DNA from: Tridacna crocea
Lineage: Eukaryota > Mollusca > Bivalvia > Cardiida > Cardiidae
DNA length: 64,000 bases
Assembly (NCBI GenBank): GCA_943736015.1
Contig: OX031064.1
Span: 33,479,361 to 33,543,360 of the forward strand
Direction of reading: 5' to 3'
Shown: positions 1 through 13,100 of the stretch, one piece after another
How the letters are laid out: each line of letters opens with the position of its first letter
How positions within the stretch are numbered: position 1 is the first letter of the stretch
Program-made: the position numbers and the translations under genes
Notes under the pieces: model-generated
What the model was told of the DNA's origin: nothing
The model's input: the letters and a program-made list of their open reading frames with translations, nothing else
Database searches by the model: none

Positions 1-723
1 TACTGAAACAGTGCCACTGCATACCGATGCTAGCACTTGACAATTTTTGAAAAGGGACACATAAGGGACATCTCTGTGAAATCATTTCAAAATCTGACCA
101 ACCATTTCAGTGAAGAAGAATTTTCAAGAATTTCTTCATGTCCGAATAGTGCAAGTGGACCCCATTTACCAGAGCCATGTTTCTTGATGGATCAGAATTT
201 CGAAAACATTTTTGAAAATGGTCACCCAAGGAAGATTGCTTTGAAATTATTTTAAAATCTGATCATGGGTTTCAGAGAAGGTGAATTTTCAAGAAATTCT
301 TCATTTCCATATAGTAGCCCCAATTCACCTGAGCCATGTTTCTTGGCAAATCAAAATTTCGCGAACAAGTTTTTAAAAGGGTCACCCAAGGAACATCTCT
401 GTGAACTTTTTTCAATATCTGATCAGCCGTTTCAGAGAAGTAAGAATTTTCAAGGATTTCTGCATGTCCATATAAGTACAAGTAGCCCCCATTCACCAGA
501 GCCATGTTTCTTGACGGATTGAAATTTCGCAAACAATTTTTGAAAAGGGTCACCCATAGAACATCCCTGAGAAATTATTTCAAAATATGACCAGTGGTTT
601 CTGAGAAGAAGAATTTTTTAGAATTTCTTCATTCCTGTATAGTGCAAATAGCCCCCATTCACCAGAGTCATGTTTCTTGACTGATCAAAATTTCACGAAA
701 AAGTTTTGGAAAGGGTCACTTAA
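1..723. repeat. Satellite array, ~165 bp period
   Basis: The phrase cacccaaggaacatctctg recurs at about 58, 225, 383, 550 and 717 with variants, each followed by tttcagagaagaagaattt and agagccatgtttcttga. At least 4.3 units; the array runs off the left edge. Confidence 0.85.
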
Positions 724-1085
724 GGTAGTGGACCTGTAATAAGCATAGTGCAGCATGGCATAAAATTTCTGGACAGTTGATAAGACATATTTTGTACAGA
801 TATGATACTATTGCACATTTTTGACCGAACAGAAATTCCTTCAGGGTCCGTCTTGAAATTATTTGTTGTTAATTTTGTTAGTTTCCAGAAAAGGGAGGTA
901 ATTATCATATCCATTTGTAATGAAATTATAGTAGTTATAGATTTATAAATGATAATTCTAGGAAGGACAAAAAAGAAAAAGTGGCTCGGTGAAAGTAGTA
1001 CAATAGTGCTCATTTTTAATCTTAGCAAATTTTCTAGGGTAATATTATAGTGGAAATAGCTGTTTTCTATTACGGGTCCACTACG
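724..1085 (-). mobile_element. Family D TTAA MITE inserted in the satellite
   Basis: TTAA at 720-723 and 1086-1089. Ends GGTAGTGGACC and GGTCCACTACG are inverted. The satellite resumes on the far side with ttaaggaacatctctg, so the insertion is clean. The 102-codon open frame inside is a shadow. Confidence 0.85.
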
Positions 1086-1400
1086 TTAAGGAACATCTCT
1101 GTGAAATTATTTTAAAATCTGGCCAGCTGTTTCAGAGAAGAAGATTTTTAAAGAATTTCTTAGAAAACTGTTTGGTTGCCATGGCAACCAAAACTTTTGA
1201 CGTAATCAAATTCTGTGAACAATTTTCAAAGAGGACCTCCCAAGGAACATTCCAGCCAAGTTTGGTCCATATTGGCCCAGCGGTTTTGGAGGAGTTGATG
1301 TTTAAAGAATTGTTGATGACGCATGACGGATGACAGACACCAGGTGATCCTAAAAGCTTCCCTTGAGCATGTTGTGCTCAGGTTAGCTGAAAAAACAGTC
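1086..1400 (+). repeat. Satellite-related unit and 3' end of a larger molluscan repeat
   Basis: After one diverged satellite unit the sequence ends in gacgacgcatgacggatgac...cttgagcatgttgtgctcagg, a hairpin-ended 3' terminus that I recognise as widespread in molluscs (from memory). Confidence 0.5.
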
Positions 1401-1511
1401 GGAAGGTTTTTCATCTCAACCAAACTGACTCTCAAATTATAAAAAATATTTGCAAAGTAATTAATAACTATGCAATCTACAACAGGTTAAAGACCATTGT
1501 GAATAATTAGT

Positions 1512-1731
1512 TTAACTCATTACCAGACCAGCCCAATTTTAGGCTTGTCCAAATTGAAAGCATTTGCAGACGACAAAATAAAAGTGACAGAAAATTTGAA
1601 ATTTGTTTTGTGAAGGTTAGAAAAAATTGTGGGAAAAGGAGAAAATGCATTTTTTTCCCTTTCCCACAATGTGTTCTAAAGGCTTCTTTCTCAGGGTAGT
1701 CGAAACTAGGGATTGTGTGGTAATGGGTTAA
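1512..1731 (-). mobile_element. Family A MITE
   Basis: Bounded by ttaactcattacc and ggtaatgggttaa. The central hairpin is decayed on one arm (gaaaatgcattttttt). Confidence 0.75.
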
Positions 1732-1943
1732 TCACCACATTAAATTTGTTACACTCTTTTTGAGTTTTGAAATTGTATCTTTGCTATCCAAACAATGTTA
1801 TTATTGTATCAAATTCTTTCTCAGGGTAGTCCAAACTAGGGATTGTGTGGTAATGGGTTAATCACCACATTAAATTTGTTACACTCTTTTTGAGTGTTGA
1901 AATTGTATCTTTGCTATCCAAACAATGTAATTAATGTATCACA
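1684..1943. repeat. 130 bp tandem duplication
   Basis: The end of the MITE plus 80 bp of flank (ttctttctcagggtagtc...aacaatgt) is repeated once at an offset of exactly 130 bp with few changes, so it is recent. Confidence 0.85.
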
Positions 1944-2305
1944 TTTTTCTGTTATATCATTTCTTTAAATGTGCTGATGCTTACGGTTTTTTTTTTTCAT
2001 ATATAAAACATATTTTTATAATGATGGATAAATATTTTTGAAGTATCCAATATGCTTTTTTTTTCATTAATAATAACTTTATCTTCCTTAAAAAAAAAAA
2101 AAATAGAAAGAAAAAAGTGATTTTATCACTAAGCATTTGATTGACTTCGCTATGTTTATTGTTAAATAAGTTTCATCATTGGTTTTAATCATGTAAGGCA
2201 AATTCAAAATAAAGCAAGAGTTATAAATCGTCATGATGACGAATACGTAATTTCTATTAATTTTTACACAAATTGAAGTTAGAAATACTATAAAAATCAT
2301 GTGTT

Positions 2306-2430
2306 CATTTTGACTACACATTGGGTACATTTTGACTCCACTTGGGTAGGTTTAGACTTCATTTGGGTAAGTTTTGACTCCATTCGGGTACGTTTTGACT
2401 TGGGTACGTTTTGGTTTGAGTACGTTTTGA
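2306..2430. repeat. Degenerate minisatellite
   Basis: Short imperfect units of the type ttttgactccattcgggtac, about 6 copies. It causes long but meaningless open frames on both strands here. From 2440 to 3860 nothing further is recognised. Confidence 0.6.
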
Positions 2431-3861
2431 CTGTAAACCCCTCAACAGTGCAACTGTCAATGTACGGTCGTAATTGCTGTATTTTACCTTGCGTTCCATA
2501 TTTCATGTTGTATTTACTGTATACGGAGGGGATGCAATATCCTTGTCGCCACTCTTTTGGGGTTCGAACAAATGCAGTAATCAACATTTTAACTTTACTG
2601 GTGTTAATCGTTATGTGCGTTTGTTTTCTATCCCGTCCGCCATTTGCATTTTCTGAATCAAAGTACAATTTTGTACTTCAAACTTAAGCTGATCAAAGAC
2701 CTAAAATACTAGAATTGATAGCAAAAGTTCATGTCTGATTTCCATAAAATCGTGTATGTAAGCGTTTCGCATGCAGTTTTATATGTTACAGAAGTTTTTT
2801 GATGTGTAATGGAATAGCTTTTGGGTGTTTTGAGGTATTCGAGTGGTTTGGGGTGTTTCATCCGAGACGTACGTTACAAACTAGGTCAAAGCTGCGGAAC
2901 GAAACAAATTTTCAAATTTAGAGCGAGTTTTACGATATTTAACCCTGAATTCATGGTTTGCATGGTTTAAAAGAGTTGATTTCAAATGACATCACTCGAG
3001 TCCGAAATTCCACCCTTATAAGCGAAGCTCTACCGGTCTCGATAATACATAAATATTTACAGTAAGGTGCTCTCGATAAGCCATATTAATCCGCGATCCC
3101 TTTTAAACTCACATTAAGCACTGATGGGGGATATCTTAGCTGAATTGTGTTTTCTTTACCCATCTAAACAAAGATAGATGTTAAATTTTCACATGATATA
3201 CAAAATAACCGCATTTTTTTTTTAAATTTAAAATTTGAGTCACGTTCTCCTTTTTCTAGCGTAGGTATATGAGTTATATGAGTTACCGGGTCCAGTCCCA
3301 TCATAAAGAACAAATTCCAGACATACCAAAGAAAAAGTAGTTCTACAGCGATTGGGTTTAAAGCAGAGTAACTGCACCTCGTTTATGAAGTATATACGAC
3401 GTTTTTGATCCAATTTTTTTCATGATTCTTCAACCCACTATAGACTCCCCCAACCCACCCTGAGCTCCTCGAGCTCATCGCAAAAAGTCGAACGTTTTGA
3501 CAAACGTGCGACTTAAAAAAGATGCTGGTATTCATTATTCTCTACTTTGCAAATAATTTTTTCAACCCCACCCTACACAAATTTCATTTTTTGAGTCGAG
3601 TTTAAATTGTTGTTTGCAAATGCTTTCAATTTGAATTAGGCTCTATCAGATTGTCATCTGATAAAGTGTTATAGCAGAAATGCAATATTACCCCAAGTCT
3701 ACAAGTTATTTCAAAAGACTAGTCTACCGCATTATTAATGGTTCTTTGGACAAAAAGGCTCCATATTATGTAACATACTGTTTGATATAATAAATTATGA
3801 AGACACATTTAAACCCCATTTTCCAATAGCACTTTTCATTTATATTATACCAAAGATTCCC

Positions 3862-4086
3862 TAACCCTTTACCAAACAATCCCTCGATTTTATGACCAAG
3901 ACAGAAGCCTTTTGAAAATATTGTGGTAAAAGGAGAAAATGCTGTTGACCAGCATTTTCTCCTTTTCCCACAATGTTTTCTACCCTCCCCAAACCAAATT
4001 TCATTTTTTCATTTACAATTATTTTGTCGTCTGTAAATGCTTCCAATTTGGACCTGTCTACAATTTTGTAGTTTGGAAAAGAGTTC
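3862..4086 (+). mobile_element. Family A MITE directly after the ERI1 stop codon
   Basis: Hairpin arms at about 3925-3982 (ggagaaaatgctg / cagcattttctcc). It begins 28 bases past the ERI1 stop, so the ERI1 transcript very likely carries it. Confidence 0.8.
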
Positions 4087-4113
4087 ACAAAATGTTATAG
4101 TTTTAGCATTATT

Positions 4114-7100
4114 TCAAGATTTATATTTCTGATAAAATGACACAAGTTCCCCTAAGCCATCCTCGTCCAACGGATTTCTTTCGGAAATGGTCAAATCTTC
4201 GATAGCGTCCACAAGACCCCTTTTATTCCGTGAAGACCTCTTCTTTTTCGAATCTACTGCTGTACTTTCACATTTTGGGCTGTCATTACAGTCGTCATTA
4301 TCACTGTTAGAGTTTTCGTCACTTGCCTGTTTCACAGGTATGTAGCGTACTTCAGGATTGGGCTCACAGATATTGTGCTGTAGATGTATTCTTTCATTGA
4401 TGTTTAAGGCACATCCATCATTCAATAGACTGATGGCAATTCTGGCAATGTTTAATGAATCATCTAGTCCACTATGTGGAGTTCCTTCAAAACTCATGCC
4501 TGTGAAAAATAACAAATATAAAAGATGACAAAACAGTAACAAATATAAAAGATTATAATTCACTATGTGCTAACTATCATTATTTCATGCTTTCCGCTAG
4601 GATATCAAGAAATAGCAGTGAAAATATTTTTCCATCTTACACTGGTACCATGTTCTTATTGCCTAGGTTAATTCGCGTGCCTCACAACCAGATGGAAATA
4701 TGACATCATTTACCATAGATTTCTCGCGCCTGACGTAATATTGAAATGCCTTGCTATGCAGGAGGTGTATGCCACGGGGAATAACGGAAAAGAACTGTAC
4801 TGGATTTTGATAAAGCTCCTCCCAGACAGAGTTAAAAGCATGAAATAAATAGACTATTTGTTTTTTTCGATAAAAGATCGAAATTTATTTCATCTCGTGA
4901 ACACAATTGGTAATATATTCACTTGTGGCTGGGCCACTTGTGAAAATATTACCTATGGTGTTCACTCGATAAAATAAATTTTGATCTTTCACCAAAAAAA
5001 ACAAATATCCTCTATATATCATACTTCATTTATTTGTTTGGATAATGTTTTATATCACTAGCACAGTCAACCCTTAAAACCCCTTTTGCAACTCTGACTA
5101 AATCTGCAGCCTATGTAAATCTAGATAAGACTGTAAATGATAACATATAATCATAATTTTTGACATAGTGTCTGCTCTGTTTCACTTGAGACACCTTTTT
5201 CTGACTGCCTTTCCTACACAACCCTTGGCTTTTTTCCTACAACTAGCCAGACAAAAAAGATCCATTCCATTTATATACCAGGCAATGAGTCCTTATTTGT
5301 TCCTTGATGGTTTAACCCGTCAAAACACAACCATACCCATTATCAACCCTGGCAAAATTAGCTTTTGAAAATAATATGGGAAAGGGAGAAAATGCTGGAA
5401 ACCAACTGTACTCAATATTCACTACTCTTTACCAAACAACAAATTTTTGGAATGGACCAATTTCAATGCATCTGCAGACAAACAATTAAATCTTGTTAAT
5501 ATGATGATTTCTGACTTTGACAGGATAGAAAATATTGTGGGAAAAGGAGAAAATGCTGGTAACCGGCATTTTCTCCTTTTCCCACAATGTTTTTAAAAGC
5601 GTCTTTCTCGGGCGAAAGTGGGGATTGTGTAGTAAAAAGTTAAGGATGTTTTTTGTCTTATTCTTCAGAATTTTCTCAATTTGAATGTAACATAACCATT
5701 TGAATTAGCCAATCAGAAGTTGTGTAACTTTCAAATTTAGAAAAAAATTTGGTGCAAAAGACTAAGAAGTTTGGTAAAGCGCAAGACTCATGATCATAAG
5801 AGTGTGGGTTTGATCCACACAGCTGGCCATCTAAAATTACAAATAGCATTTCGGATGAGATGTTAAACCAGGGTCCTTTGTGACAGTGCTATACACCAAG
5901 CATGTTAAAGAACCAGACAGAACTTAGGATGGGTTTCATCCTGTATCTGCACTATCCCCCCAACAATACTGGTTTCATCCTGTATCTGCACAATACCCCA
6001 CCAACAATACTTACAGCCTTTAGGGGGGCGTCGCCTATATAGGCAACTGGAAGCAACAACAAATAAACGCAAATTCAAGAAATCCTTAAGAGTGCTTGGT
6101 GAATACATTCTAAGTGCTTTCTACTTTTCCTTTTAATGTTTTCCATACTTTATAGACATCTCATTTAAGCCTTTTTTTCTTGCTGTTGTTGTTATTGTCT
6201 GCAAGTGTTTTCAATATAGACATATTTATGGGATCAGTAGTGAAGTGCAGGACTTATAACCTTGAAGCTTTGGGTTTGAGCCTAAATGGAAGGACTAGAT
6301 TTTCATGGCAGTTTCCTTGGGTAAGACACATCAGAGCCCTAGCTTAGTGCTGGGAAAACCTGGGACAAATACAAATGAGTTAACCCATGACCACACAATT
6401 CCTACTTTTGACGACCCTAAGAAAGAAGCCTTTAGAAAACATTGTGGGAAAAGGAGAAAATGCTGCTAAGCAGCATTTTCTCCTTTTCTCACAATGTTTT
6501 TTACCCTTCACAAAATAAATTTCAAATTTTTATTCACTTTTATTTTGTCGTCTGCAAATGTTTTCAATGTTTAGACAAACCTACAATTTTGTCATTTGGT
6601 AATGACTTAACTGTCATTATAATATGACTAAAATATTTTGAGAACAGCTTAAAACACCCTACAACCTTTCACCACCAGCCCAATATTGCATTACCTGGTT
6701 AAAGACATCACTATGACTTCAACAAATTTACACAAGATCCACTTACCAAGGTTTTTCAGCATGGCTTCAATTCCCCCTCTCTTACACCCATAATAGTTAC
6801 AGTAACTTTTCCGAATGTTAACCCACTTTTTGGACCAGCTAGGCATTGGAATAGCACTTTCTTTGCACTGATAATACATAAACCTGAACATGTCCCATGG
6901 TCTGAAAAATAAAGAAACTTGCATTTTAGCCATATGCTATCTGTAAATATTCATGCACTATCAAATAGAGTTGCACGCAAGGCAAGGAACTGGTTTTGGA
7001 CCAAAAAAGCCTAGGACCAAGCAATTAGTGGACAAATTTTGTGCATATCATTGCGCCAATAGAAGGCTAAACATGGAAGAATCTATTTTTTCTATCAAAA

Positions 7101-10100
7101 ATTAGTATTTCTGCGATCATTAGCCTTAGTCACTTTATTTTAATACACTATTTCTATTTACATACTGAAGTGCTACCAAAAAACTCGGAGAAAAACTTAC
7201 ATTAATTGGGTTTATTTCCTTCGGCTTTGTGCAAAATACTACATGTATATATGATGTTCAAAATTCAATATTGAACTCATAGTAGTATTGTCTTTGACAC
7301 GTACCACAAATATCATATTACATGTACATGTATATCATGAAATTTTGAAATAAGCTTTTAAAGTTTGATGATTTGCAAATTAAAACCTTGTTTATTTTAT
7401 TATTTTATTTAATCATAACAACAAACGGTATCAAATCATGTGCCTCAATCGCCAAAAAGAATAATGGTACTAAGAAGAAAAATAAAATGGTTATGAACTT
7501 CGACAAATTATGATTTGACAATTTATCTACTTTTGACAAATTTTGGGGGCAATATAAACATCAATAAAAGACCCAGATCAATCTTACCCATCAGTCAACA
7601 CAGCAAAGGACTTCTCTTTGCCAAGTTTATGTTTAGCCATCCAGGCTTCGACCCGTTTTAACACCTCTGGAAATTCATCAGATTTATCAACTTTGTCCTG
7701 AAAAAAAAAAATTATGTATAGAACTCTCATCTACCTAACTTCATGGTTAGTTTTGTGGACCAATGATAAAATGCTGATGACTGCAAAGAGGTACAGAAAT
7801 CATTAGGCCTTAACTCTTTACAAAATGAGACTGGTCCAAACTGAAAGCATTTGCTGGCAACAAAATAAATGTGACTGAAGAATCGAAATTTGATTTGAAA
7901 AGGGTAGAAAACATTGTGGGAAAAGGAGAAAATGCTGGTTGTAAACCAGCATTTTCTCCTTTTCCCACAATGTTTTCAAAAAGGCTTCTACCTCAGGGTC
8001 ATCAAAAGTTGTCATTGTGTGGTAGCCAGTTAATAAGCATTTTCTCTTTGTCACACAATGTTTTCTACCCTATCAAAGACAAATCTCGTCATTTCAGCAA
8101 CATTTGTGTAACAGACACATAGCAACAGAGATGTAATCACCCACTGATAATTTAAAACTTCAGCAAAGGATGGTAAATCTATAGTAAATCTTATTGTTTT
8201 TAAATGAAAACAGAATATGACATAAATTTGAAAAGAAATCAGAAAAAAATTCTGTAAAATCGTAGGTATTTATGTAACAGGTGGTGAAAAAATATCGCAG
8301 CTCGACCGGGATTTGAACCCAGGGCCTCAGGAATACCGTTCCTGCACTCTAACCAACTGAGCTACCGAACCACATGTCGATACGGCCGCACAACATATAA
8401 CCAAATACCTGTACCCAACTACATTATACCTTTACATCTATCTGTGGGATAGACCAGTATACTACATACTGCCCCGCCACATGAAGATTCGTCCACGAAT
8501 CCCTCAATCACTACTACCATATCTCTCTAATAAGTGGGTTATTTACATTGGGGATGGCATTGCCAAAACTTTTTCATCACTATAAATGGCAGTACTTCAT
8601 AAGCCTTTCATGATATTGTCATATTTTTACTTTAAATGTGGGTATTTAAAATTTTCACATCACACCTACCAGTAATTAAAAAATATATACATCACTGAAA
8701 TTTATATGAAAATAACAATAAAAATCATCGGTAATTCAGAATCTTAAAATTAGAATTTTTTTTTTTTTTTTTTTTTGATGGTGTTCCCTTAAAAGGTTAC
8801 GTAGCCTCTTAACTCTTTACCACACGACAAAATTGTAGACTGGTTCAAATTGAAAGCATTTGCAGACGACAAAATAAAGGTGACTAAAAAATTGAAATTT
8901 GTTCTGGGAAGGGTAGAAAACACTGTGGGAAAAGGAGAAAATGCTGGTTACCAGCATTTTCTCCTTTTCCTACAGTGTTTTCAAAAGGCTTCTTTCTCAA
9001 AGGCGTCAAAAGTAGGGATTGTGTGGTAATGAGTTAAGGTATTTTTAGATTTCACGCCAAAAATTTTAAAAAAAAAAGTATTTTGGGAATGTCATGTGAC
9101 TGGCAGGTGAATAATGACCCTAAATTCCAATACATAAGAAACATGTAATTATTTCCCATAATGTCTTCCTCGGACACAATGTTTAAAGCTTTGTCTGTGT
9201 GCTTCTAGTAAGTTCATGTATATGAGAGAGTTGCTCATCTAAAAATACACTGTGATTCCCGTCGGTGTCGACCTGTGCCGTAGTAAATCTCCAATTTCTG
9301 TTGCTATGGGATGGTTTTCAACTCCTGGGGTTTTATGAATGAAAATTAAAAGGCTTTGAGAGTATAGTATAAGGATGATTTTTTTGTATTTTTGTAGAAT
9401 TTTCGTCCCAAAATCTGAAGGGGCCACCTTTAAGTGAGTTACTGGTTTAAAGTGTTAAAATACTATTAAACAAATGGGATTTATTACATATAAATTCACA
9501 AAGCATTAAAACATACATGTAATCTTCCATCCAAGATAAAAATTGCAGCCTTAAAAGCAAAAGGTTGTCAGATTGGTGGTACCTCCACTAACTTTCACTA
9601 TAGCACAGCAGATACAGTGCTATATGGAGTGCAACACGCGAAAAGGGGCATTCGGACATTTGCGTAAAGTGTCGTCCCGGATTAGCCTGCGCAGTCCGCG
9701 CAGGCTAATCCGAGACGGCACTTTACGACTACATTAGATTTTGTGCTACAGTGGACTTGCGTAAAACAGAAAATCACATAAAATCGGAAAGTGTCGTTTC
9801 GGATTAGCCTGTGCGGACTCCACACGCTGATCAGAGATGACACTTTACGCAAATGTCCGAATGACCCTTTTCGCGTGTTGCACTCCATATGTAATCCTGT
9901 ACTTCCCACCTTAACCCTTTACCATGCAATCCTTGGTTTTTACGACCCTGAGAAAGAAGCATTTTCAAAACGTTGTGGGAAAAGAAGAAAATGCTGGTAA
10001 CCAGCATTTTCTCCTAGTCCCACATTGTTTATTAATATATTGGATCTGACATGAGTGGGCTCATTAAACTTGTCAAGGAAAATGTAATTAAGCGAGCAAA

Positions 10101-13100
10101 AGGCTTGCTTGATAACATTTCCCTAGACTTGTTTAATACAATCTCATCTCAAAAGCCCACTCATGTCAGATCCTATATACACAATGTATTCTAATGCATA
10201 TAACCTATAATTGTACTTACCTGTGTTATTCCAGTCAGATTTACACAGAAGGCAGATAGCTTGGGATTAACCACTGGTTTAACATACTCTTGCATTGTGT
10301 CAACCTGAAACAGTAACAATTGAAACTTATCTATTACCAAACAATCGCAAGTTTCATAGAACCCTGTAAACATTGTTAGAAAAGCAGAAAATGATAGTGA
10401 CCAGTATTTTTCTCTTTTTCCAAGAGCATTTTCCACCCAGCATTTTTTCTGTTTCCAATAGTCTTTTCCACCCATTCAAAGACAAACGCCATCATTCTAA
10501 CCATATTTAACTCATTACTAGATGGCAATATTTTAGGCTTGTCCAAATCGAAAGCATTTTCAGAAGACAAAATAATAAAAGTGACCGGAAATTTAAAATG
10601 TTTTGTGCAGGGTAGAAAACATTGTGGGAAAAGGAGAAAATGCTGGTTACCAGCATTTTCTCCTTTTCCCACAATGTTTTCTAAAGGCTTCTTTCTCAGG
10701 GTCATCAAAAGTAGGGATTGTGTGGTAATGGGTTAATTTGTTGTCTGAAAATGCTTTCGATTTAGGCAAGTCTTAAATTTTGCTGTCTGGCAAAGACTGG
10801 AAAGTGCTTCTCTCTGGATTCCATTAATAAATACTACTCTTACCCACTAAGTTTGCATTGAAAGTTTCCTTTTGTTTACCATAAAATACTGAGTTTTTAG
10901 CAACCAATCGGTTGTATTGATTGTATTGGGGTTTAACGCCATGTTAACAGCTAAGGTCATATCATGCCAGTCGGTGACGCACATGTGTTTCCTGGCTTTC
11001 TCATACCAGTACTAACACAACTTTCTTTCCAAAGCCACCGACTACTTTTCTCACATACTTCAGCAGACATGAGAGGCAAAAACATGCTGGAAAGGAAGTT
11101 CGCCTCAACTGGGTATCGAACTCACAACCACCATGTCAGAGTCCAACATGTTCACCACTGAGCCACCCGCATGGGCTTTTAGCAACCAAGAGAATGCCCC
11201 TGTTGTCTGTGGGTTCCCTTCTTGATAGTTAACAACTGACCCAAGTTTAAAGATTGTATCTTCAGTAATGACAGAAATGTTATTAGTTGTAAGGTCAGTT
11301 GGCAGGGGACTTGGAAACTTGTTCACAGCTGTGGCGATTCATGTCGCCCCAAGCCGAAGACACCGGGGGACATGATTCACCACAGCCGTGAACAAGTTTA
11401 CAAGTCCCCTGCCAACTGAACGAACAACAATTCATTATACTGCAAAGTTCCAAACTTTGTTAGGCGAATTTTACCTATTTTTTTTTGTTTTTAAAAAATT
11501 GAGTTCGCCTACGAATTAGAATTTTCCTTCTGAGTACCCCAATTGAATAAAAAGTGACGTCACTTGGAAATGACATGACTGAAACCTTGGAAATATAAAC
11601 CAAAAGGTGCAGCTTGGCGCATAATCTTGATGTAAATCTTGATCGACGACGCCATTTAGGATGTTGTTTTGATAGTGTAGTCCTGTATACGGGGCTCCCG
11701 AAAGGGAAGCTGCTTTCTACGTTGGTTTTTCCCAGAAACATGATATATATGTTCGGGACCCATTAACCAATCAGATCACGAGGAATTTCTTTGCAGTATA
11801 ATAATATAAAATGTCAAAGGTTTTACATGAATATGCAGACCAGGATATGGACATAGGGGCTATGACAAAACTTTGATGTTTGCTAAGATAAAAAATGCTG
11901 ATATACATGTACTTACAACTTCTCTGGAATCAACATCTATTAGAACAACTGGAAACTCAATGATTTCATGACGGTAGCTAGTGTTTCCCTCATCACATGT
12001 GGCTTCAAAGTCTATCACTGCCAAAAAGTCATAGTTTGTTCCTCCCTGGGGCTTGGACAATTTTCGACTTTTATAATAGTTCTTGAGGCGCTTTGTCAGA
12101 ACTTCTTTTACACCTCTTTCAAAGGAAAATAAATAAAAGTACAAAACACAAATGAGGGGCACTCTGGCAAAAGGGATTCTGATGCACCTCCATGGTACAT
12201 CATACCGAAATAAGTCACAGAGCTTTACATAGAGGGAGTAATTTTGTTTTCAAAATTGAAAATATTTATCATTCCTCACAAAATCCTATGTCTCATCAAG
12301 ACAATTCTAATGAGTACCCACAACATAGGGTTGGGAAGAGAAATAATGGATTTCGAGTACCATCACTCCCTCTAATCTAGACCTCTGAAGTCGCCACATA
12401 TCTATGGATCCATATTAGTGTAAAATCCCTTCTGCATCCTGCAGTAGAACCATGATATTCAGCTGTGAAATAGTACAAATAGCATAAGAGAAGATGTAAA
12501 TGCAAGGTCCGTATTCACCAACCATTCTTAAGAACGTTCTTTGTCTTAATCTTCAAGATTTTCTGACTGTGAAAGTAACGGAACTTCTGATTGGCTAAAC
12601 CAATTGGTTTAGCCATTCAGAAGTTCTGTTACTTTCACATTAACAAAACTCTGAGGAACTAGCCTAAGAATATTCTTTAGAATGGTTGGTGAATACAGAC
12701 CCTGGTGCCCAGCATTTTCTCATTTTTCTAAGGTTTCATTTCTAAATATTTTTCCTAATGCATGTTAAACTGTAAGATTGTTTGGTAAAGGCTTGATTGA
12801 AGCAACTAAAGCAACGATAAATAATAAGACTGAGATAAAAATCTTGAATCTTTTATAAATATAGTGTTTCTTCACAATCAATAAAAAAAACAGTTGTGTA
12901 TAGTATATAACTTTATGAAATAGTGTCAGATCATGAAGGTATTTGCAGATAACAAAATAAATGTTATGGAAAATTGAAATTTGTTTTCAGAGGGCAGAAA
13001 ACATTGATGGAAAAGGAAAAAAAATTTGGTTACCAGCATTTTCTCCTTTTCCAACAATATTATCAAATGGCTTCTTTCTCAGGGTCATTAAAAGTTGAGA

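Noticed and set aside
2297-2687. Overlapping 123- and 128-codon frames on opposite strands
   Set aside because: Both rest on a short tandem repeat; no domain, no splice context.
8298-8375. tRNA gene on the minus strand
   Set aside because: A and B boxes and part of the acceptor stem are present, but the sequence continues into a SINE body and the anticodon arm is not sound.
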